In this document: positions 8,776-17,937 of the stretch, one piece after another
Numbering within the stretch: the stretch's first letter is position 1
Layout of the letters: every line of letters begins with the position of its first letter
Origin: Clostridium fallax
Lineage (GTDB): Bacteria > Bacillota > Clostridia > Clostridiales > Clostridiaceae
Length of the DNA: 64,000 nucleotides
Direction: 5' to 3'
NCBI RefSeq assembly: GCF_900129365.1
Contig: NZ_FQVM01000005.1
Location: 1-64,000, forward strand
Program-made: the position numbers and the translations under genes
Notes under the pieces: generated by a model
Database searches by the model: none
What the model saw: only the letters and a program-made list of their open reading frames with translations
What the model was told of the DNA's origin: nothing

Positions 8776-9408
8776 TTAGTTAGCTACCTTAACCATTGTA
8801 TATCTTAAGACTTTATCACCTTTTTTATAGCCTTTTTGAAAAACTTCTGCTACAGAATTTTTATCTAAATTTTCATCTTGGATATGCATTACTGCCTGAT
8901 GAAAGTTTGGATCAAATTCTCCATTTGCATCTATTTCCTCTACACCTAATTTTTTAAAGGCTGATTGGAATTGTCTTATTGTCATTTCAATTCCCTTTTT
9001 AAGATCTTCTACTGATCCATCTACAGATACAGCTCTTTCTAAATTATCTAATACTGGAAACATCTCTTTTAAAATGTCTTCACATGCATCTATATATATA
9101 CATTCTTTTTCTTTTTTAGTTCTTTTTCTAAAATTTTCATATTCAGCAGCTAAACTTACTGCTCTTTCTTTCATAGTATCTAATTCATTTGAAAGTTTAT
9201 TATTTTCATCTTTTAATTTAAAGATTTGCTCTTCTAATTTATGTAGCTTAGAATCACAATCTTCTGTTTCTTCTACTTTAGACTCTTTATTATCTTCAGT
9301 TACTTTATCTTTTACTTCTTCTTTTACTTCTTCTTTTACTTCTTCTTCATTTTCTGCTTGAAGATCTTCTTTTTTCAGTTCGTCAAACTCTTTATTTTTT
9401 TTAGTCAT
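8776..9408 (-). CDS. grpE: Nucleotide exchange factor GrpE
   Basis: A 210-residue co-chaperone that drives ADP release from DnaK. An acidic, lysine-rich N-terminal region (about 1-60, with EEVKEEVKEEVK repeats) precedes the long dimerisation coiled coil (about 55-100). The beta-wing head follows, with FQKGYKKGDKVLRYTMVKV at the C-terminus. It sits between hrcA and dnaK, as in other Firmicutes. Confidence 0.96.
   Translation of the reverse strand: MTKKNKEFDELKKEDLQAENEEEVKEEVKEEVKDKVTEDNKESKVEETEDCDSKLHKLEEQIFKLKDENNKLSNELDTMKERAVSLAAEYENFRKRTKKEKECIYIDACEDILKEMFPVLDNLERAVSVDGSVEDLKKGIEMTIRQFQSAFKKLGVEEIDANGEFDPNFHQAVMHIQDENLDKNSVAEVFQKGYKKGDKVLRYTMVKVAN
9314..9349. repeat. Three 12-bp tandem repeats inside grpE
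   Basis: The unit ACTTCTTCTTTT occurs three times in a row (the last copy ends TTCA). It encodes repeated E-E-V-K in the disordered acidic tail of GrpE. Gain or loss of a unit would keep the frame. Confidence 0.8.
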
Positions 9409-9440
9409 GGTATAAAATACACCTCATCTCTCTTATATTA

Positions 9441-10469
9441 CTATCTTAAACTTTGATTAGACAAAGATTCATTCAGCTCTTTTATAACTTCTGACATTAT
9501 AGATATAACTTTTGAATAATTAATTCTCCTAGGACCTATTAAACCAATTGTTCCTAATGGCCTATCACCTAATGAATATATTGCAGAGATTACGCTACAG
9601 TCTCTTGCCTCTGGCAAAAAATTTTCATCTCCAATTCTTATAGTTATATTATTATCGCTTTTTATAAGCTTTGAAACATACTCTTTATTGTTTAATAGAG
9701 ATAATATTTCCTTTGCCTTCTCAATGTCATTATACTCAGGATAATTAAATATATTAGTTGTTCCTTCCATAAATATATCAGAGGCATCACTGTCATTAAG
9801 TGTTTCATAAAGTGCTGGTATAATTGAATTAAATATATCCTCATGTCCAGCTAAATCCATTTTTATTTTATTTATAATTTCTAAATTAATTTGCTCTATA
9901 GTTAAATCTTTTAGTCTATAATTTAGAATTGAATTAATCTTTTCAATAACATCTACACTAGGACTTCCCTTTAATCTTAATAAAGAATTTTTTATTATTC
10001 CTGTATCTGTTATTATTACACATAATAAATTAACCTCATCAACTTTAATAAGTTGTATAGATTTTATAGAGCTTTTTCTAACTGAAGGTACTTTAACAAC
10101 ACAAGTTAACTTAGTTAATTCTGAAAGAAGAGAAGTTGCTTGCCTAACTATTTTATCTACTTCATATAAAGCTGCATCTATTATAGAGCTTTTTATAAAA
10201 AGTTCTTCATCTAAGCTAAGCTCTTTTTTTTCCATCAGTTTATCAACATATAGTCTGTAGCCTCTACTTGAAGGAATTCTTCCTGCTGATGTATGAGGTT
10301 GTTCTAAGTATCCCATTTCCTCTAAATCAGCCATCTCATTCCTAATAGTAGCTGAACTAATTCCTAAGTCATATTTTTTAGCGATAGTTCTTGAACCGAT
10401 TGGCTCTCCAGTTATTATATAGTCATTAATTATGGACTGAAGAATTTTTATTTTTCTATCATCTATCAC
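9441..10469 (-). CDS. hrcA: Heat-inducible transcription repressor HrcA
   Basis: A repressor of about 342 residues that binds the CIRCE element and shuts off class I heat-shock genes. The N-terminal winged helix includes GEPIGSRTIAKKYDLGISSATIRNEMADLEEMG-type sequence (split here: GSRTIAKKYDLG, SATIRNEMADLEEMGYL). The C-terminal part has GPRRINYSKVISIM, as in the family. I start at the GTG at 10469, with GAGGTGA five bases upstream. A longer frame would begin at 10493, inside the CIRCE operator, which is unlikely. It is the first gene of the operon and autoregulated. Confidence 0.93.
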   Translation of the reverse strand: MIDDRKIKILQSIINDYIITGEPIGSRTIAKKYDLGISSATIRNEMADLEEMGYLEQPHTSAGRIPSSRGYRLYVDKLMEKKELSLDEELFIKSSIIDAALYEVDKIVRQATSLLSELTKLTCVVKVPSVRKSSIKSIQLIKVDEVNLLCVIITDTGIIKNSLLRLKGSPSVDVIEKINSILNYRLKDLTIEQINLEIINKIKMDLAGHEDIFNSIIPALYETLNDSDASDIFMEGTTNIFNYPEYNDIEKAKEILSLLNNKEYVSKLIKSDNNITIRIGDENFLPEARDCSVISAIYSLGDRPLGTIGLIGPRRINYSKVISIMSEVIKELNESLSNQSLR

Positions 10470-10486
10470 TAATATCACCTCTTTTG

Positions 10487-10513
10487 TTAGCACTCATTAA
10501 TATCGAGTGCTAA
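10487..10513. promoter_or_regulatory. CIRCE operator (HrcA binding site)
   Basis: A perfect TTAGCACTC, nine-base spacer, GAGTGCTAA inverted repeat matches the CIRCE consensus exactly. It lies between the hrcA promoter and start codon, so HrcA controls its own operon from here. Confidence 0.98.
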
Positions 10514-10526
10514 TGACTACGCTTTT

Positions 10527-10555
10527 AATATATTATTTCTATATTTTTTTGTCAA
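10527..10555 (-). promoter_or_regulatory. Sigma-A promoter of the hrcA operon
   Basis: On the minus strand there is a perfect -35 TTGACA (10550-10555), a 17-base spacer and -10 TATATT (10527-10532). CIRCE follows directly, giving a transcript that starts just before the operator. Confidence 0.85.
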
Positions 10556-10881
10556 TTATATTTAGATGAATTTATCATTAAAATAGGGTAATTTATGAAA
10601 TACTTTTCTAATTATCTTATATTTTCTTTGTTTTTCTTTAGATATCTATATAGTTTGGTTTATTCCCTTTAAACATAACACTTTTAAAGATAATATTTTA
10701 TATAAAATATTATCTTTAAATAATTTTTACTTTTATATAAATCATAGTTATCTATTTGCTTTAATATATTTATAAAAATTTCTTTTATATATTACCCAAA
10801 AATTCTTTAATTATTACAACAATATATTTTTGGTATTTATGGTATAATTTTTATATAGTTTTTCATTGGGGGGAAGTATAC
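10556..10881. other. Intergenic region between hrcA and the M42 peptidase gene
   Basis: These divergent flanks hold no ORF that I can support. They contain a perfect 38-bp palindrome at 10683-10720. An extended -10 promoter (TGG then TATAAT at 10843-10848) serves the plus-strand peptidase gene, followed by its GGGGGGAAG Shine-Dalgarno. Confidence 0.6.
10683..10720. repeat. 38-bp perfect palindrome
   Basis: Two 18-base arms (TTTAAAGATAATATTTTA and its complement) surround a central TA. It could form a long AU hairpin in RNA or be a dyad protein site. No T run follows that would make it a standard terminator. Confidence 0.7.
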
Positions 10882-11916
10882 ATGTATATAAATATTGAAA
10901 ATACTTTAAAAAACTTAAAAAAATATTTAGATATTCCAAGTCCAGGAGGATATACTAAAAATGCCTCTATTGAACTTGAAAAAGATTTTAAAAAATTAGG
11001 ATTAAAAACATATTTTACAAAAAAAGGGGCTCTAATAGGAACAATTGAAGGGAATTTTTCTAATAAGGAAATAAGCATATCTGCACATATTGACACCCTA
11101 GGTGGCATAATAAAAGAAATAAATAAAGATGGAACTATTAGATTTCATAAAATAGGTGGAGGGGCTTATAACTCTTTAGAAGGGGAAAACTGTACTATAA
11201 TTACAAGAAAAAATAAAACTTATAGAGGTTCAATAGTTCCAAAACACAGAGCAACTCATATTTATGGTGTTGATGTTGTATCTCAAAAAAAAGATGAATT
11301 CAATATGATTCTTAGATTAGATGAGATAGTCTGTTCTAAAGAAGATGTTTTAAAGTTAGGCATAAATGTAGGTGATTTCATTTCTATGGACCCAAGATTT
11401 GAAGTTACAGAAAGTGGATTTATAAAATCAAGATATTTAGATAATAAGTCTGCTATTGCTATGATTTTAGAAGTTTTAAATATAATGAATGAAAATAACT
11501 TAAAACCTAAATATACCACAAACTTTATAATAAGCAATTTTGAAGAGCAAGGCCATGGAGTATCTTATGTTCCACCAAAAACCGAAGAACTTCTTGCTAT
11601 AGATATAGGCCCAGTTGGCGAAGGACAAACTTCCACTGAATTCGGAGTTACAATTGCCGCTAAAGATAAAAGAACTGTTTATGATTATGATTTTAGAAAT
11701 AAACTAATAGATATTTGTGAAAATAACAACATAGATTTTAATGTTGATGTATTTAATTTTTATAGTTCAGATTCTTCTCAAGCTATTGCAAGAGGATTAG
11801 ATGTAAACTTCGCCTGTATTGGACCTGGAGTTGATGGTACTCATCATTATGAAAGAACTCATATTAAAGCTTTAGAGAACACTATTAATTTATTATTACA
11901 TTATATAACAGAATAA
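10882..11916 (+). CDS. M42-family metallo-aminopeptidase
   Basis: A 344-residue zinc- or cobalt-dependent peptidase of the M42 family (glutamyl aminopeptidase/endoglucanase-like), probably cytosolic and releasing N-terminal residues from peptides. Metal and catalytic residues can be read in order: ISAHIDTLGG (His and nearby Asp), LDNKSAIAM (bridging Asp), NFEEQGHG (catalytic Glu pair), AIDIGPVG (Asp) and HHYERTH (final His). It is monocistronic, with its own extended -10 promoter and a bidirectional terminator downstream. The exact peptide preference cannot be told from sequence. Confidence 0.9.
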   Translation: MYINIENTLKNLKKYLDIPSPGGYTKNASIELEKDFKKLGLKTYFTKKGALIGTIEGNFSNKEISISAHIDTLGGIIKEINKDGTIRFHKIGGGAYNSLEGENCTIITRKNKTYRGSIVPKHRATHIYGVDVVSQKKDEFNMILRLDEIVCSKEDVLKLGINVGDFISMDPRFEVTESGFIKSRYLDNKSAIAMILEVLNIMNENNLKPKYTTNFIISNFEEQGHGVSYVPPKTEELLAIDIGPVGEGQTSTEFGVTIAAKDKRTVYDYDFRNKLIDICENNNIDFNVDVFNFYSSDSSQAIARGLDVNFACIGPGVDGTHHYERTHIKALENTINLLLHYITE

Positions 11917-12040
11917 CAAGATACAATTAACTTTATTAAAATAAATTAATTATAAGGGTTTTACTTTAACTAAGGTTATATTAATATCATAAAGTAATCT
12001 AATATAATTCTTAAAACCTTAAATTATTTTACAAAATAAA

Positions 12041-12076
12041 AAAACTATGAAATTAAAATCTTAATTTCATAGTTTT
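12041..12076. terminator. Bidirectional terminator
   Basis: A 14-bp stem (AAACTATGAAATTA with complement at about 12062-12075) is flanked by an A run on the left and a T run on the right. It therefore serves both the M42 gene (plus) and the convergent Nudix gene (minus). Confidence 0.8.
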
Positions 12077-12175
12077 TAAATTTATACAAAAATATATTAG
12101 GTTAAATTTAAAACTCTTTTTACAATTTATTTATTAATTTTAGTAATTAATTTATTTAAATTTTTATTAGTGTTT

Positions 12176-12799
12176 TTAGTCAAAAATAGGAATATAATTT
12201 TTGTTGTTTTTTGCATTAAAACACATTTCTATTTGTTCTTTTGTATTTCTTCCAAGAGATAATGGAGGTAATTCATTTAATGGGTAAAATCTACTTTCTG
12301 AGGTTTCTATATTGTTATTAAAATCACCATCTATATATTTACACTGTATAAAAATCTTATATATTCCATAAGGACACTCTCCTGGATTTCTTTTATTTCT
12401 ATCTAATACAGCAATTAAATTTTCTGCTCTAGCCTTTACTCCAGCTTCTTCAAAGGCTTCTTTTATGGCATTTTCACTAGGAGATAAATAAACTTCTGCC
12501 CATCCACCAGGTAAGGACCATTTGCCATCTATTTTTTCTTTAACTAAAAGTATTTTATCATCCTTAATTATAGATGCTCTTACATCTACCTTAGGCGTTT
12601 GATATCCTTTTTCATTTCCGAATAAATCTTTTATCTTCTCCTTACTTATATCTGTATAAAAACTCATTATATCTAAAGATATATCCCTTATTTCCTCAAA
12701 TCTTTCTAAATCATATTTATCTTTTGAATACTCTAGGCCTGCTTGAGCTATAGATTGAAGTTTTTTAGCCCAAAATATCCACTTAGGTTCTTTTTCCAT
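12176..12799 (-). CDS. Nudix hydrolase with N-terminal helical domain
   Basis: A 207-residue protein with a helical N-terminal domain (about 1-65) of the type found ahead of some Nudix enzymes, then a Nudix fold (about 68-200). The Nudix box reads GWAEVYLSPSEN...EAFEEAGV (residues about 98-120). It keeps the catalytic EE pair, but has Leu at the first conserved Glu position and Lys for Arg, variations compatible with this subgroup. It probably hydrolyses a nucleoside-diphosphate derivative such as ADP-ribose; the substrate is unproven. A single gene. Confidence 0.82.
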   Translation of the reverse strand: MEKEPKWIFWAKKLQSIAQAGLEYSKDKYDLERFEEIRDISLDIMSFYTDISKEKIKDLFGNEKGYQTPKVDVRASIIKDDKILLVKEKIDGKWSLPGGWAEVYLSPSENAIKEAFEEAGVKARAENLIAVLDRNKRNPGECPYGIYKIFIQCKYIDGDFNNNIETSESRFYPLNELPPLSLGRNTKEQIEMCFNAKNNKNYIPIFD

Positions 12800-13058
12800 A
12801 ATTCTCTCTCCTTTATAAAGTTTCTAAAATAAAATTATTATACATAATTAATCTTTTATATAAATTTAATTTATTTTTATATTATATTTACTATATGTAA
12901 TAATTAAATTTTAGAAAAGTTAAAAATACCAAAAGTATCTTGTATCTATTATACTCTATAAAATAAATTTTTTTATCCAATCATTAAATAATTATAAAAA
13001 TATTATTTTTTCTAAAAATGATTATTGTATTTATTATTTTAATTAAAAAAACATACCT

Positions 13059-14186
13059 TTAAATCAAGATAAAGTCACTCATAACATAGTTTGAAAGTTC
13101 TATACCCTTTGAAGTTAATGAAATATAATCCTGATCTTCTACTAACAATCCATTTTTTATGTGCTTTAATATAATTTTTTCATAAACAGTATGAATATCT
13201 TTATTAAATCTTTTATAAAAATCTTCTTTTTTTATTCCCTTTATTTTTCTTAATCCCATAAAAACAAACTCTTCCATATCATCTTCTATAGAGTTTTCTT
13301 TGATATTTTCTAATATACTTTCCTCTAAATTTATTTTTTTAATATATTCATCTATACTATCTATATTTTTATATCTTTTATTGTTTATATAAGATGAAGC
13401 TGAAACTCCACAACCTAAATATTCATCTAAATTCCAATAAACTAAATTATGTTTACACTCTTTATTTTCTTTAGAGAAATTAGATATTTCATATTGATTG
13501 TATCCTGCATCTTTTAAAACTTTTAATCCCTCTTCATACATCATTCTTTCTTCTTCTTCAGAAGGAAGATTTAATTTACCATCCTCATATAATTTATAAA
13601 ATTGTGTCCCTTCTTCTATAATTAAACTATATGCAGATATATGATCTAAATTTAAACTTATTATTTCCTTTAAAGTTTCTATCCATATTTCTAATGTTTG
13701 ATTAGGAAGTCCAAACATCAAATCTACATTTATATTGTTAAATCCAACTTTTCTTGCCACCTCTAAATTTTCCTTAAACTCTTCAAAGGTATGAATTCTT
13801 CCTAATGATTTTAAAAATGAATCTTTAGAACTTTGTAGACCTATGCTTAATCTATTTACTCCATTATCTTTCATAATTTTTAGCTTTTTATAGTTTAAGG
13901 TTCCTGGATTGCATTCCACTGTAAATTCATAATCATTGTCTACATTTAATTTCTTTATATTTGATAACAAGTATTCTAGTTCTTCATCATTTAAATAACT
14001 TGGAGTACCTCCACCAATAAAAATAGTAGTTATTAAATAATCTTTAGCTTTTTTTAATATTTCCTTAACTAAAGCATCTATATAATCCCTTCTAAAATTT
14101 TCCTTACCTGCAAAGGATGGAAAATCACAATATCTGCATTTTTGCTTACAAAAAGGAATATGTATATAAAGAGCTATATTTTTCAT
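13059..14186 (-). CDS. hemW: Radical SAM heme chaperone HemW
   Basis: A 375-residue radical SAM protein, formerly annotated as oxygen-independent coproporphyrinogen III oxidase. The cluster-binding motif CKQKCRYC lies near residues 13-20 in IPFCKQKCRYCDFPSF. GGGTPSYL and the Glu-containing FTVECNPGT follow, and the HemW C-terminal domain is present. HemW loads heme into target proteins rather than making it. It lies 112 bases after lepA, the common Firmicute neighbourhood (lepA-hemW-hrcA). A Shine-Dalgarno AAGGAGA supports the start. Confidence 0.93.
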   Translation of the reverse strand: MKNIALYIHIPFCKQKCRYCDFPSFAGKENFRRDYIDALVKEILKKAKDYLITTIFIGGGTPSYLNDEELEYLLSNIKKLNVDNDYEFTVECNPGTLNYKKLKIMKDNGVNRLSIGLQSSKDSFLKSLGRIHTFEEFKENLEVARKVGFNNINVDLMFGLPNQTLEIWIETLKEIISLNLDHISAYSLIIEEGTQFYKLYEDGKLNLPSEEEERMMYEEGLKVLKDAGYNQYEISNFSKENKECKHNLVYWNLDEYLGCGVSASSYINNKRYKNIDSIDEYIKKINLEESILENIKENSIEDDMEEFVFMGLRKIKGIKKEDFYKRFNKDIHTVYEKIILKHIKNGLLVEDQDYISLTSKGIELSNYVMSDFILI

Positions 14187-14221
14187 AAAAAAATCTCCTT
14201 CTATAATTAATTCTACCTATA

Positions 14222-14264
14222 CAAAAAGGTATAAAACGGTGAAAACACTATTTTATACCTTTAA
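14222..14264 (-). terminator. Terminator between lepA and hemW
   Basis: The stem AAAGGTATAAAA with its complement is followed on the minus strand by TTTTTG. It lies just downstream of the lepA stop, so hemW may depend on read-through or its own promoter. Confidence 0.75.
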
Positions 14265-14298
14265 TTTTCTTTTTTAGATTTTAAACTTTTATATTAAA

Positions 14299-16104
14299 TT
14301 ACTCAACCTTTAGTACTGACATAAATGCTTCTTGCGGAACTTCAACAGAACCTACCTGTCTCATTCTCTTCTTTCCTTCTTTTTGCTTTTCAAGAAGTTT
14401 CTTCTTTCTTGATATATCTCCACCATAACATTTTGCAAGTACGTCTTTTCTCATAGCTTTTACTGTTTCTCTAGCTATAATTTTTGAACCTACTGCTGCT
14501 TGAATTGGAATTTCAAATAATTGTCTTGGAATTATTTCTTTTAATTTTTCTGCAATTCCTCTTCCTTTAGTATAAGCTCTTTCATTTGGTACTATCATTG
14601 AAAGTGCATCTACAACATCTCCATTTAAAAGAATATCAAGCTTAACAAGTTCAGATCTTTCATATCCCTTCATTTCATAATCAAGAGATGCATATCCTTT
14701 AGTTCTTGACTTTAAAGCATCAAAGAAATCATAAACTATTTCATTTAAAGGAATTTCATAGTTTATAACAACTCTTGTCTGCTCTATATATTGCATATCA
14801 AGGAACTTTCCTCTTCTCTCTTGGCAAAGCTCCATAATAGGGCCTACATAGTCTGTTGGTGATATTATTGCAGCTTTAACTATTGGCTCCTCCATATAAT
14901 TAATTTCTGTCATTGGAGGTAGGTTTGTAGGATTTGTAAGTTCTATAAGCTCTCCATCAGTTTTTATTACTTTATAAATAACTGATGGGGCTGTTGTTAT
15001 AATATCTAAGTTAAATTCTCTCTCTATTCTTTCTTGAATTATTTCCATATGAAGTAATCCTAAAAATCCACATCTAAATCCAAAACCTAAGGCTACTGAT
15101 GTTTCTGGTTCAAAATTTAAAGCTGCATCATTTATTTGTAATTTTTCTAATGCTTCCTTTAATTCTTGATATTTAGCTCCATCTACTGGATAAATTCCTG
15201 AATAAACCATAGGAACTGCTGGCTTATATCCTGGAAGAGCTTCTTTTGTAGGTCTACTTGCTTCTGTAATAGTATCTCCTACTCTGGCATCTCTTACATT
15301 TTTAATAGATGCAGTTATATATCCAACATCTCCAGCTATTAATTCAGAAACTGGCATCATAGCTGGAGTAAATACTCCTACCTCTATTACTTCATAAACT
15401 TTATTAGTAGCCATTAACTTAATTTTTGTTCCTGGCTTAACTTTACCATCTCTAATTCTTACATAAGAAACAACACCCTTATAGCTATCATAATAAGAAT
15501 CAAATATTAAAGCCTTAAGAGGTGCTTCTTCATCTCCATTTGGTGCTGGAATCTTCTCTACTACCGCCTCTAAAACATCTTTTATATTTAGTCCAGACTT
15601 TGCAGATATTAAAGGTGCATCTTCCGCTTCTATTCCTATAACATCTTCTATTTCTTCTTTAACTTCATCCGGTCTTGCACTTGCTAAATCTATTTTATTT
15701 ATAACAGGTACAACCTCTAAGTCATTATCTATTGCAAGATAACAGTTAGCTAAAGTTTGAGCTTGAATTCCTTGAGTTGCATCTACTACTAAAACAGCTC
15801 CATCACAGGCTGCAAGACTTCTTGAAACCTCATAAGTAAAATCTACGTGTCCTGGAGTATCTATTAAATTTAGTATATATTCCTCACCATTGTCTCTTCT
15901 ATAAATCAATCTTGCAGCTTGAGATTTTATTGTGATTCCTCTTTCCTTTTCAAGCTCCATATTATCAAGAACCTGCTCTTCCATTTCCCTTTTAGTTAAG
16001 GTTCCTGTAGCTTCTAGCAATCTGTCTGCAAGAGTTGATTTACCATGGTCTATATGTGCTACTATTGAAAAATTTCTTATATGTTTTTGTCTATTACTTT
16101 CCAT
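14299..16104 (-). CDS. lepA: Elongation factor 4 (LepA)
   Basis: A 601-residue ribosome-associated translational GTPase thought to remodel stalled or mistranslocated ribosomes. The G1 motif AHIDHGKST is at residues 17-25, followed by DTPGHVDF (G3) and NKIDL (G4). The C-terminal domain unique to LepA ends with MRQVGSVEVPQEAFMSVLKVE-type sequence (SVEVPQEAFMSVLKV). Length is normal. The ATG has no Shine-Dalgarno in the usual place; the nearest strong one (GGGGGTGA) is 41 bases upstream, with a hairpin between. Confidence 0.97.
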   Translation of the reverse strand: MESNRQKHIRNFSIVAHIDHGKSTLADRLLEATGTLTKREMEEQVLDNMELEKERGITIKSQAARLIYRRDNGEEYILNLIDTPGHVDFTYEVSRSLAACDGAVLVVDATQGIQAQTLANCYLAIDNDLEVVPVINKIDLASARPDEVKEEIEDVIGIEAEDAPLISAKSGLNIKDVLEAVVEKIPAPNGDEEAPLKALIFDSYYDSYKGVVSYVRIRDGKVKPGTKIKLMATNKVYEVIEVGVFTPAMMPVSELIAGDVGYITASIKNVRDARVGDTITEASRPTKEALPGYKPAVPMVYSGIYPVDGAKYQELKEALEKLQINDAALNFEPETSVALGFGFRCGFLGLLHMEIIQERIEREFNLDIITTAPSVIYKVIKTDGELIELTNPTNLPPMTEINYMEEPIVKAAIISPTDYVGPIMELCQERRGKFLDMQYIEQTRVVINYEIPLNEIVYDFFDALKSRTKGYASLDYEMKGYERSELVKLDILLNGDVVDALSMIVPNERAYTKGRGIAEKLKEIIPRQLFEIPIQAAVGSKIIARETVKAMRKDVLAKCYGGDISRKKKLLEKQKEGKKRMRQVGSVEVPQEAFMSVLKVE

Positions 16105-16153
16105 ATATCTATCTATTCTTAGTAATAATTATCTAAGAACAGTCTTCACCCCC
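16105..16153 (-). promoter_or_regulatory. lepA leader: remote Shine-Dalgarno and hairpin
   Basis: GGGGGTGA (16146-16153) precedes a 7-bp stem (TTCTTAG/CTAAGAA, 16116-16139) and then the lepA ATG at 16104. An eight-codon frame beginning ATGGGGGTG overlaps the Shine-Dalgarno and ends at a TAA in the loop. Either a leader peptide or a hairpin-bridged ribosome site is possible. Confidence 0.4.
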
Positions 16154-16231
16154 ATGTTAATCAATCTTGATAAATTATATCATAAACTACCGGCTATATG
16201 TCAATAAAAAGCTTATTTAATTAAACTAAGA

Positions 16232-16585
16232 TTAATTTTCTACATTTTTTGTTATTTTACTTAGTAATTCATTAAAAAACATCTTACTTTTCTTTAAAAA
16301 TTTATCTAACCAATTTTCTTTATTTAAAATTATCATTTCATATTTACCTAAATCTGCAATCAAATTTTCTTCTTCATTATAATAAATTTTAATTATAGAA
16401 TTATCTGAAAACTGCTCTTCTAATGCCCCGTCAAATTCTTTAATAAGTTCTTTAAATTCCTCACTATTTATCTTATCTTTATTATAATTATAAAAAGTTG
16501 TATTTGACATATTTACTTTTATAAATCCCACTGAAACAATTATAAAAAAAATTATCATAATCATAACAATTTTTATTTTTTTCAC
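16232..16585 (-). CDS. Small membrane-anchored protein of unknown function
   Basis: I do not recognise a family. I start at the GTG at 16585 because GGGGGTG lies seven bases upstream, giving 117 residues. The N-terminus is basic (VKKIK) and followed by a hydrophobic segment (residues about 4-24), a signal anchor or one membrane helix. The remainder is charged and probably extracytoplasmic. It follows spoIIP by 62 bases on the same strand and precedes lepA, so co-transcription with the sporulation gene is possible. Confidence 0.75.
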   Translation of the reverse strand: MKKIKIVMIMIIFFIIVSVGFIKVNMSNTTFYNYNKDKINSEEFKELIKEFDGALEEQFSDNSIIKIYYNEEENLIADLGKYEMIILNKENWLDKFLKKSKMFFNELLSKITKNVEN

Positions 16586-16647
16586 AAAAAAACACCCCCT
16601 AGATTTTATATCTATAAGGATGTTCATTTATTTATATTTTTATTCAT

Positions 16648-17715
16648 TTATTTTTGTCCATTAATAATTTCTGCAATAATTCTAGCTATATATTTAGCTG
16701 AATTTTGAGCTTCCTTAGCCTTACTAGTATTTGCACCTACTTCTATTAAAGTGGCATTTGGATTTAACCCTTGATTATATGCTTTTATTCCTCTATTTAC
16801 TGTTCTAATTCCTTTAAATAATCCTGGGAAAAGTTCTGTAGCTAATTTGTTCATTTTATCTGCTAATGCAGCATTTTGACTATAATACTTACTATTTCTA
16901 GAATTTACAAGCATTATTTTAGCTAAATTTTCTCCATTTATATTTGTAGTTATATTTTCCTTAGATGGTCCTGCATCTCTATGAAGATCTATTATCATTT
17001 TAAAATTACCATACTCATTCAAATATTTTTGAACAGTTTTTCCTGACTCATTATAACATAAATCATAATTCAATGAATGTAACGTTTTATCATGGATAAC
17101 TGATATTCCATACTTTTCAAGTTCTTTAACAAGTTCATTTCCAACTCCTACTACATTATAAGCTTCATCATTATTATCATTTTTAGGAGATGGCGCATAA
17201 GCTTCTGTAGTATGAGTATGATATAAAAGAACTTCCGGTCTACTATTATTTAATGGTTTTTTTAAATTTGGATTAAAAACAGAAGAAGTTTCTTGATTTT
17301 TCTTTTCCTCTAATTCTTCTGGATTTAATTTAACAACACTCCCCTCATTTAAAGAAAAAGAATCTAATATAGAAAAATTCTCCTTACTATCTACCCTAAC
17401 CTTATCCATATTAAAATAAGGTACTTCAAAACCTACTATAGAAAACGGATTAAATAACTTTATATTAATCTTATCTAAAACAACATCTAAAATGTCTCCA
17501 GAATGATCTAATTCCATCTTATTATTAGCTATATATGTTATAGGAAAAGCATTATTTATTAATTTTTGATATATACCTGTAGCGCTTGTCCCTAAACTCT
17601 CTAGAAACTTTAAACTATTTAAAAATATAATTATTACTGCCAAAATGGATAATATGAGTAAAATGATTATTCTAGAGTTAAAGTTTTTCTTACCTTTTGT
17701 GTGATTATACATCAT
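16648..17715 (-). CDS. spoIIP: Stage II sporulation protein P
   Basis: A protein of about 355 residues with an N-terminal membrane anchor (about 12-35) and a C-terminal N-acetylmuramoyl-L-alanine amidase/endopeptidase domain. It works with SpoIID and SpoIIM to thin septal peptidoglycan and drive engulfment of the forespore. LLYHTHTTEAY holds the catalytic histidines, and DLHRDAG and IEVGANTS are family motifs. I chose the ATG at 17715, six bases after GGGGAGGG; an ATG at 17721 abuts the Shine-Dalgarno. It lies downstream of gpr, as in bacilli. Confidence 0.93.
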   Translation of the reverse strand: MMYNHTKGKKNFNSRIIILLILSILAVIIIFLNSLKFLESLGTSATGIYQKLINNAFPITYIANNKMELDHSGDILDVVLDKINIKLFNPFSIVGFEVPYFNMDKVRVDSKENFSILDSFSLNEGSVVKLNPEELEEKKNQETSSVFNPNLKKPLNNSRPEVLLYHTHTTEAYAPSPKNDNNDEAYNVVGVGNELVKELEKYGISVIHDKTLHSLNYDLCYNESGKTVQKYLNEYGNFKMIIDLHRDAGPSKENITTNINGENLAKIMLVNSRNSKYYSQNAALADKMNKLATELFPGLFKGIRTVNRGIKAYNQGLNPNATLIEVGANTSKAKEAQNSAKYIARIIAEIINGQK

Positions 17716-17937
17716 TTTCATCCCTCCCCATACATCTATTTATATGAGGACCTTTTAATTAATATGTTAATCATATTTTTATTGGCTTTTTATAAATCAT
17801 ATATTATTAAATTTAAAAACTAATCCTTTATTTTAAGATTAATCTATTAAATTAGTAATTAACTATAAAATTAAATAAATATCAAAGTAATATAACTATT
17901 ATTTTTATAATATTTAATTTATTTATAAAACTAAATT

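Noticed and set aside
9074..9361. 95-codon Ser/Phe-rich plus-strand ORF opposite grpE
   Set aside because: Antisense of the acidic repeats and coiled coil of GrpE; composition is explained by that.
10863..11537. Minus-strand ORFs opposite the M42 peptidase gene
   Set aside because: Antisense frames over a gene with all catalytic motifs in order; no ribosome sites.
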